Source: a virus. From it: a stretch of 32,819 nucleotides of DNA. The notes below the pieces were generated by a model, which saw only the letters and a program-made list of their open reading frames with translations, did no database searches and had not been told where the DNA came from. How positions within the stretch are numbered: the first letter of the stretch is position 1; the number at the start of each line of letters is the position of its first letter. The stretch spans positions 1 through 32,819 of the IMG/VR virus record IMGVR_UViG_3300011258_000204. One strand, 5' to 3'. A program made the translations under genes and the position numbers. Below, one piece after another: positions 16,585 to 23,140 of this stretch.

Positions 16585-17156
16585 TAATTTCCACCACCAC
16601 CCCATACAATATTTTTATCTTGCAAGTCTGCAACAAATTCCAATCCTTTGTCGTTTGGAAAAAAATGTTTTTGGTCTTGATCTGTGTACCTAAAATCAAG
16701 TGGTTTTTCTAACGCAATAAGTTTATTTTCTATTGAAAATTTTATGGTTGATGTATCTCCAGCTTCGCTAATTGTTACTCTATCTACAGTTCCATTAAAT
16801 AATTGATAAGGTGTATCAACAACAACATTGGCGTTACTTGATGTAGCTAGTACACCAAAATATAAAACCACATCTACTCCTTGTTGTGTTTGTGTTAAAG
16901 AGCTTGAAAGAATTGAGCTATCAATTCCAGAAAATACAACATTTAAACCTGTAGCTTTAGTTTCAGATGTTTCGGTTATTTCTGATATTTCCATAAAGTT
17001 AGCAGAACTGTAGTAGGTTTCCCCATCAATAGTTATTTCACCATCTGCTGTATGTATTCTTAATGGTGTTGCATAAGCAAAACTTATAGCATAAAAAGGT
17101 CTAACAGAACTGCTAGAAATCTGGGTATTAAAATTAGTCCCAATCGTTCTAGCCAT
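16584..17156 (-). CDS. Baseplate protein (phiJL001 gp84 / DUF2163-like)
   Basis: 190 aa. The segments VRPFYAISFAYATPLRIHTADGEITIDG, YYSSANFMEISEI and LFNGTVDRVTISEAGDTSTIKFSIENKL follow the pattern of the Phage_phiJL001_Gp84_N / DUF2163 family coded beside GTA-like hub proteins. The end LDFRYTDQDQKHFFPNDKGLEFV is also usual. A baseplate or hub-connecting role is likely. In most relatives this gene follows the tape measure; here it follows the capsid genes. Confidence 0.72.
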   Translation of the reverse strand: MARTIGTNFNTQISSSSVRPFYAISFAYATPLRIHTADGEITIDGETYYSSANFMEISEITETSETKATGLNVVFSGIDSSILSSSLTQTQQGVDVVLYFGVLATSSNANVVVDTPYQLFNGTVDRVTISEAGDTSTIKFSIENKLIALEKPLDFRYTDQDQKHFFPNDKGLEFVADLQDKNIVWGGGGN

Positions 17157-17162
17157 AATTAC

Positions 17163-17387
17163 CTACTTAGATTTTTTAGTAGTTTTCTTTTTTACAACTT
17201 TCTTTTTTGTTTCCTTCGGTGCGTCTACTTTTACTTCAATGGCTGAATTATTTGACATAAAGTTTTGCGCCAACTCTACTTGCCATTGTTGCGTACAATC
17301 TATAATTTCATCATTTTTATAAATTCTAGTCGCATTTCCAGATTCATTACTAGAGGCTTTTACATCTCTTAACATTTTTATTTTCAT
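17163..17387 (-). CDS. Small basic-tailed protein, 74 aa
   Basis: Start set at the ATG with GGAG 6 bases upstream; an ATG 12 bases earlier contains that GGAG and is rejected. Residues 1-55 are ordinary (MKIKMLRDVKASSN, IYKNDEIIDC). The last 18 residues are almost all Lys and Thr (KKKVVKKKTTKKSK), which may bind nucleic acid. It lies between the decoration-type gene and the baseplate gene. No family recognised. Confidence 0.6.
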   Translation of the reverse strand: MKIKMLRDVKASSNESGNATRIYKNDEIIDCTQQWQVELAQNFMSNNSAIEVKVDAPKETKKKVVKKKTTKKSK

Positions 17388-17496
17388 ATTTATCTCCATT
17401 ATTCATTACATAATATTCTTAAAATACCATCTAATCAATAAGAGTGAGGAGCAGACAATGAGCAATCAAAACCACTCCCCACAAACTTATCAGATA

Positions 17497-17928
17497 TTAA
17501 GCGTCTGCTGAATCAATAGGATTACCCAATACCGCTTGAACACTTATAGGTGTTCCGTTGGAATGAGTACCTGTTGCGTCAATTTTCACTCTTACATATC
17601 TTGCACCACCGATATAGCCAATTTGACTTGTCTGTGGTGTTTCACCGTTAGCGTCTAGTGTTAAGAAAATACCAGAACTGTCAACACTTCCCTCTGTTAC
17701 AGATGTAGAACTTGTAACAGCAGTAAATGTAGAATCGTCTGTAGATTCTTCAAGTATAAAGTCAAACTTTACACTCCCAGATAATGTATCTCCTTCAATA
17801 CCAGAGTTCACAATGAACATTACTGATTGAAAACCAATCGTATCTACAGTAGTTCCATTTGCGTCTGCTGTAAATACTTTTGCGTCTTGGCAAGTAACAC
17901 TTTTTGTATTATTACTAATATCTCTCAT
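17497..17928 (-). CDS. Probable capsid decoration / stabilising protein
   Basis: 143 aa, 12 bases after the capsid gene, with GGGGG upstream of its ATG. Beta-rich throughout (SVMFIVNSGIEGDTLSG, VKFDFILEESTDDSTFTAV, YIGGARYVRVKIDATG) without signal or membrane segment. Small beta proteins right after HK97-type capsid genes are often head decoration proteins. The call rests on composition and position, and a structural protein of other type remains possible. Confidence 0.5.
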   Translation of the reverse strand: MRDISNNTKSVTCQDAKVFTADANGTTVDTIGFQSVMFIVNSGIEGDTLSGSVKFDFILEESTDDSTFTAVTSSTSVTEGSVDSSGIFLTLDANGETPQTSQIGYIGGARYVRVKIDATGTHSNGTPISVQAVLGNPIDSADA

Positions 17929-17940
17929 AATATACCCCCG

Positions 17941-19155
17941 TTATGCAGAAATGTTTTGTAGTCTAATAGCTTCCGCTAAAACTACTGCACCGCCAACTCT
18001 GCGTCTGGCGACATAACGAATATTCCCACTTGTAGCTTGTGAGTACGGATCACGCATTACTGAAAGATTAACTCTGTCAACAATAGTGTAAGCTCTTGAG
18101 AAATCTCCATAAGCTATAGGTTTAGCTGAACTACCTACATCTGGCATATCTTCTGCTAACACATAAGGTTTTCCAAGAATAGTAGATGGCGCACCACCAA
18201 CATAATTCATAGAATTAACAAAGATTTTTTGTCCTTCTGTATCTTCTAATTTAAGAATTGCCGCTAGTGTACTTCTGTTAAAAACAAATCTAGCATTGTT
18301 CATATAATCAGATTTAATTGCATACATAAGGTCTAGTAAACCATTTGCTGTTAGCGCACTACCATTACCAGAATTAGTTGTTCCAACTCCAGCCGTAGTA
18401 TCTGTAAAACCTTGTGGTCTACCTACAGAATTACCAGATATGAAAGCTGTACCTTCTGCTTTAGCAAACTGCTCACCAAACTCTGTAGACATTTCGCTTT
18501 CTAAATCAAAAGCAGAATCTTCTAACATAGCTTGTGAAATATCAACTAACGCATATAATTCGTGTGCGTCTATTGACATTAAGCCTGTTGTATAGCCTGT
18601 GGTTTCACTTCTTGTACCTGTTTCAGCAACAAATTGTGCAGCGAATTGACCTGTTCTTTTAGGTATTTCAATGCCTCTATTTGATGTTGTTCTAACTCTA
18701 GCAATAGAACGAATAGGCGAAATCTCTGTTACAGACTTAATTAAATCCGCAACATATTCTGTTGGAGCATAATAACCACCTAATGTATCGTCTGATTCAT
18801 AAAGTGCTTTTTTCTCCTCTGGATCAACTTCCCCTTTTCTTAACCAATCGCCAAATGCTTTCATTTGAATATTGGTATCTTTTGCTTCACCAGATGTATT
18901 TGGTCTTGAAATAATAGTTTCCAAATTATCTAGTTTTACTTGTGCTTCTGCTAAGTTCTTTTCTTGAAGTTCAATCTTCTGTTTAGCTTCTGCCATTTTA
19001 GAAATGTCATCAGCCATCTTGTCAACTTTTTCTTCAAGTATCGGATCAGCAGAGCCTTTCTTTTCAATCTGGTCTAAACGCTTTGTATTCTCACTTTTAA
19101 AATCTTCAAAAGTAGAACTTAAATTGTCTATAACAGATTTAATTTCTTCACTCAT
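17941..19155 (-). CDS. Major capsid protein, HK97 fold
   Basis: 404 aa, GGAG before the ATG. Residues 1-100 are a charged coiled coil (the scaffold-like delta domain), followed at about 105-135 by KAFGDWLRKGEV and LGGYYAPTEYV. The capsid core follows: ISPIRSIARV, IEIPKRTG, LYALVDISQAML, FISGNSVGRPQGF and, near the end, YGDFSRAYTIVDR. This is the Phage_capsid family. The delta domain is normally removed by the protease coded just upstream. Confidence 0.93.
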   Translation of the reverse strand: MSEEIKSVIDNLSSTFEDFKSENTKRLDQIEKKGSADPILEEKVDKMADDISKMAEAKQKIELQEKNLAEAQVKLDNLETIISRPNTSGEAKDTNIQMKAFGDWLRKGEVDPEEKKALYESDDTLGGYYAPTEYVADLIKSVTEISPIRSIARVRTTSNRGIEIPKRTGQFAAQFVAETGTRSETTGYTTGLMSIDAHELYALVDISQAMLEDSAFDLESEMSTEFGEQFAKAEGTAFISGNSVGRPQGFTDTTAGVGTTNSGNGSALTANGLLDLMYAIKSDYMNNARFVFNRSTLAAILKLEDTEGQKIFVNSMNYVGGAPSTILGKPYVLAEDMPDVGSSAKPIAYGDFSRAYTIVDRVNLSVMRDPYSQATSGNIRYVARRRVGGAVVLAEAIRLQNISA

Positions 19156-19166
19156 AATAAACTCCG

Positions 19167-19832
19167 TTAATGTTTAATTTTGTCAATCAAGCGATTAATA
19201 CTATCTACAACATCTCGTTGCTCATTTTCTACTACATTAAATGATTTATACAATACACTTGCACTTTGTTTTGCAACAGAATTAGTCATACCTAAATCAC
19301 ATAAGTAGTTTTCTAGCTCTCTCACATTCATTCCAGCAAGTTTTACTTTCGTAACCTTTGCTTTTGGATTCATTGGAAATGTTACCATTGATACTTCCAT
19401 TAAATCTAAATTTGTAATCGTTCTTTTCTTTAGCTTATCGCTATATTTGTAATCTTCTGGTGCTAACCTATAACCAATAGACATTGAATCTAATGCACCC
19501 ATCTTCATAAGCTCAAAAACTTCTTTGCCTTTCTGTGTTCCCATAGCAAGTCTGCCCTTGATCTTTAATCCTCGCTTATCTTCTTCTAAAGAATCAATAA
19601 CACCAATAGGCTCGTCAGTCTTGTGCTGATAAAGTAATTTAATTTGTTTTGGTTTTTTATCGTAGATTGATTTAGCAAATGCACCTTGTTTGATTACATC
19701 ATTTCCTAAATCTTTGTTGTTGAATACAGAAGCATAGCCTTCAAAGCTGCCATCATCATCTGTGTCAAGTCCTTTGTAATCACATTCTAAGTCCAATATA
19801 TCGTGTATAATACCAATTTCGTTCTCGGACAT
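19167..19832 (-). CDS. Prohead maturation protease (HK97 gp4 / S78 family)
   Basis: 221 aa. It has GSFEGYASVFNNKDLGNDVI, the His motif LLYQHKT (H70) and the Ser motif LDSMSIGY (S118), which are the hallmarks of the HK97 prohead protease. It cuts the capsid delta domain during maturation. It is the first gene of the capsid block and starts about 65 bases downstream of a strong terminator, with a candidate promoter between. Confidence 0.92.
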   Translation of the reverse strand: MSENEIGIIHDILDLECDYKGLDTDDDGSFEGYASVFNNKDLGNDVIKQGAFAKSIYDKKPKQIKLLYQHKTDEPIGVIDSLEEDKRGLKIKGRLAMGTQKGKEVFELMKMGALDSMSIGYRLAPEDYKYSDKLKKRTITNLDLMEVSMVTFPMNPKAKVTKVKLAGMNVRELENYLCDLGMTNSVAKQSASVLYKSFNVVENEQRDVVDSINRLIDKIKH

Positions 19833-19865
19833 AACTTAAATTCCTTGTCAAGTAAAAGTTCCTTT

Positions 19866-19895
19866 ATGATAGCAATACTTGTGCATTAATTACAA
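19866..19895 (-). promoter_or_regulatory. Candidate promoter for the capsid block
   Basis: On the minus strand TTGTAA (19890-19895) and TATCAT (19866-19871) are separated by 18 bases. They lie just after the terminator and before the protease gene, where a promoter would be needed. The boxes match the consensus only moderately. Confidence 0.4.
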
Positions 19896-19897
19896 GC

Positions 19898-19922
19898 AAA
19901 AAAAAAGGGCTGTTTCCAGCCC
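19898..19922 (-). terminator. Rho-independent terminator with GAAA loop
   Basis: Minus strand GGGCTG (19917-19922), loop GAAA (19913-19916), CAGCCC (19907-19912), then nine T (19898-19906). It ends the short leftward unit of small genes and separates it from the capsid block. Confidence 0.9.
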
Positions 19923-19949
19923 AAAAGTTTTCCTAGCAAGTAAGATAAT

Positions 19950-20069
19950 CTAATAAGTTATTAATAAAAATAACCAAGCAGTTCCTAACATCATAGCAAA
20001 TAAAAAAATACTTGCCACAATTTCCCAGCCTGTCATATATTTATTATTTAATCTATCTTGTTCATTCAT
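19950..20069 (-). CDS. Small membrane protein, 39 aa
   Basis: The ATG lies in the 3' end of the 81-residue gene (8-base overlap), so it is probably coupled. Residues 1-15 are polar (MNEQDRLNNKYMTGW) and 16-39 form a hydrophobic span (EIVASIFLFAMMLGTAW, then LFLLITY). It is the last gene before the terminator at 19898-19922. A single-span peptide made with regulatory-type genes could be a holin modulator or a superinfection factor; no family is recognised. Confidence 0.55.
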   Translation of the reverse strand: MNEQDRLNNKYMTGWEIVASIFLFAMMLGTAWLFLLITY

Positions 20070-20307
20070 AATCATAAGCTCCATCTAATCTATCCATAGC
20101 TATTTGTCCATATTCTGCTGTACTTTCTGCCTTATAAAGTCTGGCTGCTTCTATTGCATTTCTTTTGTCTAGCTCTTTAGCTACTAATTTAAAATGCTCC
20201 CTTAATAGAACTTGTTTGTACTCATTAGCTTCAACATATTCATTATAAAAATTGTTTAGCCAATCGTCAGACTGATTTTCTATAAATTTTCTTGTAAATG
20301 CTCTCAT
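20062..20307 (-). CDS. Unknown protein, 81 aa
   Basis: GGAG lies 8 bases upstream of the ATG. Helical and charged: MRAFTRKFIENQSDDWLNNFYNEYVE, then AKELDKRNAIEAARLY. No signal, membrane segment or recognised motif. It follows the 89-residue gene by 3 bases and shares its operator-controlled promoter. Confidence 0.6.
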   Translation of the reverse strand: MRAFTRKFIENQSDDWLNNFYNEYVEANEYKQVLLREHFKLVAKELDKRNAIEAARLYKAESTAEYGQIAMDRLDGAYDYE

Positions 20308-20310
20308 AAT

Positions 20311-20580
20311 TTATCTCCTGTATAAATGTTTAAGTTGTAATTCTGTCAATCTTCTATTTAAATGATTGCTATATTCTTTTCTAAATAATTTATTCAAGAT
20401 AACTTTTTCAATCATTTCTTGTCTTTCACAATATCTAATATCTGAATCTTCTGTACCTTTAACAAAAATATCTTTGTTATCAATACATCTAACTATAAGT
20501 GTATCTAAATCAAATGCTTGGTTTATTGATAAGTTTTTATAAACCTTATTTTGATAATCTATTGCTTGTTCTGTAATCAT
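20311..20580 (-). CDS. Unknown protein, 89 aa, first gene behind the operator-controlled promoter
   Basis: The ATG follows the leader AAAAACTTAAATAGGAG with a 7-base spacing. The protein is charged and helical, with a Cys in IVRCID and another in RYCERQ, and a basic C-terminus (RRLTELQLKHLYRR). No domain is recognised. It heads a three-gene unit (20580 to 19950) ending at a strong terminator, which looks like a separately regulated accessory cassette. Confidence 0.6.
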   Translation of the reverse strand: MITEQAIDYQNKVYKNLSINQAFDLDTLIVRCIDNKDIFVKGTEDSDIRYCERQEMIEKVILNKLFRKEYSNHLNRRLTELQLKHLYRR

Positions 20581-20585
20581 TTTTT

Positions 20586-20602
20586 TGCTCCTATTTAAGT
20601 TT
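20586..20602 (-). repeat. Leader repeat AAAAACTTAAATAGGAG
   Basis: An exact copy of the 17-base leader also found at 5-21 and 29480-29496 on the plus strand and, through the terminal repeat, at 32803-32819. It ends in the GGAG ribosome binding site. Confidence 0.8.
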
Positions 20603-20630
20603 TTATATAAGTTGTTATTAACTTATATAA
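20603..20630. promoter_or_regulatory. Perfect 11-bp palindrome, probable operator
   Basis: TTATATAAGTT (20603-20613) and AACTTATATAA (20620-20630) are perfect inverted arms around the 6-base spacer GTTATT. The minus-strand promoter -10 box ends 2 bases away, so a bound repressor would cover the transcription start. The same design recurs at 32349-32372. Confidence 0.75.
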
Positions 20631-20632
20631 GA

Positions 20633-20661
20633 AGTATATATAATTATTATATATATGTGAA
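20633..20661 (-). promoter_or_regulatory. Sigma70-type promoter of the 20580-19950 unit
   Basis: On the minus strand TTCACA (20656-20661) and TATACT (20633-20638) are separated by 17 bases. Each differs from the consensus by one base. The palindrome starts 2 bases downstream. Confidence 0.65.
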
Positions 20662-20721
20662 GTATATATATAAAATAAATGTAGTTATAAGTGATTGATT
20701 TATATAGATATTAAAAAATAG

Positions 20722-20750
20722 TTAAAAAAAAGTTTAAAAAAGAGTATGAT
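20722..20750 (+). promoter_or_regulatory. Candidate promoter for the plus-strand gene at 20781
   Basis: TTAAAA (20722-20727), 17 bases, then TATGAT (20745-20750), 30 bases before the ATG. The gene stands alone on this strand, so it needs its own promoter. The -35 box is weak. Confidence 0.35.
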
Positions 20751-20780
20751 TGAAGGTCAATAAACAACTAATGAGCAGAT

Positions 20781-20999
20781 ATGGCTTTGACATTTACAGA
20801 AGCATTTGAAAAATTAAACGATATTCTTGAGCAAGAAGAAATTACTTTGGCTGATTATAAAGTGTTTATGAGTGTTCCAATCTTGAAAAGCTATGATGAA
20901 GTAGAAACTTTAACTTTAATAGAAATTCAAGAAGCTATGATAATAAGAAGTAGTGAAATCGTTGCAAAAACAGGCTCATCAGAATTTATTTTTCAATAA
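20781..20999 (+). CDS. Lone antisense small gene abutting the MuF-zincin gene, 72 aa
   Basis: Transcribed against both neighbours; its TAA ends at 20999 and the MuF stop begins at 21000. The protein is acidic and helical (TEAFEKLNDILEQEEITLADY, then SYDEVETLTLIEIQEAMIIR), with no signal or membrane segment. The start has only a weak GAG upstream. It has the look of a moron or of an antitoxin/immunity-type protein, and it lies next to the effector-like end of the MuF protein. No family is recognised, so the function is open. Confidence 0.6.
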   Translation: MALTFTEAFEKLNDILEQEEITLADYKVFMSVPILKSYDEVETLTLIEIQEAMIIRSSEIVAKTGSSEFIFQ

Positions 21000-22736
21000 T
21001 CACAAATTTTTTAAAACAGTATTTTCGTAGAAATCTATCCAATCTTTACTTATTTTATTTTTAAAGCCCATATTATAAAGTGCAAAATTTTCAGCAAACC
21101 ATTCTTTAGAGTTGTATGATGAATAGCCTGTTGGATATAGTTTACTGACCCCATCTTGTCTTATAATTTTATTATCTTTTCTAACTGCTTTATTAAAAAC
21201 AGTATTTAATTCATCTTCTATATTATTTAAAGTTCCAGCTATTCTTGTTTGTTGATGAATATGATGACCCATCTCGTGATATATTGTTATTCTTTTCATA
21301 TCTAAAGATAAATCTAGTTTTTCTGCTTTAGATAAACCTTTTATTCTTCTACCCTTTAATAAATAATAAGCTGAACTAAATGGAATTTCTCTATTGCTTT
21401 TTATTCCTTGTCTTTTACCAAATGCTTGAGTAGTTCCACCTAATCTTGTATTTCCTATCTGATAATCACTTTGTTTTGTAACAATATAATTTTCGTTATC
21501 TTCTGCTCCTTTAATTAAGGTATATTTACTTCCTTCACCTTTTATGAGGTCTTTGTTAATTGATAAACCACCATCACCCATAGAAGCATTTGCTTTTCTT
21601 TTTCCTACTGATGATGTTCTTCTTAATTTTGGAAGTTTATGTTTAACTGCTAATTGGTTAGCTTCCTCTAAAAGAATATTAATCTCTGTCAATTCTCTTT
21701 CATTCCAATCATTAAAATAGTATTCACCATCTTTAAAGCGACCACCATATTGGTCAGGCAAATACTGTTTATATTCATCTGAATTGGTAAATCCTTGCGT
21801 AGAATTTAATTTGACATCTGCTTGTAATTCTTTTTTATTTTTTGTAACAACTATTGCAGAGCCTTTTATTGGATTCAGTAATGATGTTGCGTTTCTTTCA
21901 GCAACTACCTCTGGAATATCCTCTACTGGCACTACAGGACTATCTGGCTGTGGTGTAGCTCCAATCACTTCATCTTCCATATCATAAGTAAGCGTCATAC
22001 ATCTGCAATTAATTACATTTAATGCGCCACCATTCATATCTCCCGTGTAATCCATATATTTAGGTATTGATCCGCCACCCGAAATTGGAGTATATACTTC
22101 AAATTTTTCATCAATAGCTATAGCTTTTTTTGTATTCATTTGTTTATGCCAATCTCTAGTTCTAACATCTCTAGCACTAATCCATTTTTTAACAGGATTT
22201 TTAAAACCCATTTGTTTTGACATTTCAAACCTTCCATAATTCATAGCAGAATGTGTTTCAGTCCTAGCAATCATAGTGGCTCTGTAGGGCTTAAATGCGT
22301 TATTTTGGCGTATATCTTTGGATATGGTAGGAATGGATTCCCCGTCAGCAATACCCTTTCTAATTGACTTTCTAATACTTTGTTTTGTTGTTTCTGTTAC
22401 TTGTGTAACTTTTGTTGCTGCTTCTTGTTGAATATAACTCGCAACAATTACATCTATTTTATCTTCTTGTTTAGTTTCTCTCTGCTTAATAAGCCTATTG
22501 CTGGTAGCTGTTATAACAGTTCTATAATGAGATGATAATATTTTATAGAAATCATTTGAAAAATCTTCTAAAAAGAAATAATACATATCTTCATATTTAA
22601 GATATTCTTTTTCTGCTTGTCTGGCTGTTTTTCTAAATAACTTCTTTACCTTTGCATTTAAACTTTTAGATAAATTAAGATACAATTTAATTTGTTCTTT
22701 GTACTCTTTATTTAGATTAATCTTAATCTTTGCCAT
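21000..22736 (-). CDS. MuF head protein fused to a C-terminal zincin-like metallopeptidase domain
   Basis: 578 aa. Residues about 95-255 are the MuF / SPP1 gp7 domain: TMIARTETHSAMNYGR, KKWISARDVRTRDWHK, and NVINCRCMTLTY. A Pro-rich linker follows (about 262-285, PQPDSPVVPVED). The last 290 residues are a separate domain with HEMGH (487-491) and E545/E549 in EWFAENF, the HExxH plus downstream Glu pattern of zincins. MuF proteins sit in the head near the portal and can carry toxin domains into the cell. The ATG overlaps the endolysin stop (TAATG). The domain calls are firm; injection is inferred. Confidence 0.85.
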   Translation of the reverse strand: MAKIKINLNKEYKEQIKLYLNLSKSLNAKVKKLFRKTARQAEKEYLKYEDMYYFFLEDFSNDFYKILSSHYRTVITATSNRLIKQRETKQEDKIDVIVASYIQQEAATKVTQVTETTKQSIRKSIRKGIADGESIPTISKDIRQNNAFKPYRATMIARTETHSAMNYGRFEMSKQMGFKNPVKKWISARDVRTRDWHKQMNTKKAIAIDEKFEVYTPISGGGSIPKYMDYTGDMNGGALNVINCRCMTLTYDMEDEVIGATPQPDSPVVPVEDIPEVVAERNATSLLNPIKGSAIVVTKNKKELQADVKLNSTQGFTNSDEYKQYLPDQYGGRFKDGEYYFNDWNERELTEINILLEEANQLAVKHKLPKLRRTSSVGKRKANASMGDGGLSINKDLIKGEGSKYTLIKGAEDNENYIVTKQSDYQIGNTRLGGTTQAFGKRQGIKSNREIPFSSAYYLLKGRRIKGLSKAEKLDLSLDMKRITIYHEMGHHIHQQTRIAGTLNNIEDELNTVFNKAVRKDNKIIRQDGVSKLYPTGYSSYNSKEWFAENFALYNMGFKNKISKDWIDFYENTVLKNL

Positions 22737-23137
22737 TAAGTTATTATTTCAAAATGCACAGCGTCTATAAAGTTCATATCCCTATTTAATTTGAAATCTC
22801 CTGTAACCCAACTACCACCCCATCTTATCTTAACATTTAATATTTCGGACACTTCACCCACTACTCCAGCTACAGCTTCATAATATTCTAAATCCCAAGT
22901 AACTTTGCCATTGTTATAACAGACAATATCAACAGCCTTGCCTTGACAATGAAGTGATTTAGTTCCTACCTTACTTAGCCCATCTATTTTTAGCTGCTCT
23001 GCTCTCTCTAGGCTTCTCATTCCTTCGGTAATCCCAAAATCTATAGGTGTCAGTTTAATTGCTTCCATCATAACCAGCTTTAAGTCTGGGTTTACAGTAT
23101 CTAATTTTTCTAATGATCCACTTCCAAATTTAAACAT
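22736..23137 (-). CDS. Endolysin, M15 L-alanyl-D-glutamate-type peptidase
   Basis: 133 aa. Zinc ligands H63 and D70 in SLHCQGKAVD (the SxHxxGxAxD motif) and H128 in AVHFEI are visible, with WGGSW between them. This is the VanY/M15 family of T5-type endolysins, which cut the peptide of peptidoglycan. It has no signal peptide, so it needs a holin. It lies between the portal and MuF genes, about 20 kb from the holin-like gene. Confidence 0.87.
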   Translation of the reverse strand: MFKFGSGSLEKLDTVNPDLKLVMMEAIKLTPIDFGITEGMRSLERAEQLKIDGLSKVGTKSLHCQGKAVDIVCYNNGKVTWDLEYYEAVAGVVGEVSEILNVKIRWGGSWVTGDFKLNRDMNFIDAVHFEIIT

Positions 23138-23140
23138 AGT

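Noticed and set aside
17400-17496. Possible terminator between the decoration-type gene and the 74-residue gene
   Set aside because: Only short mismatched arms (GAGTG/CACTC) and no U-tract; nothing convincing is seen in this gap.
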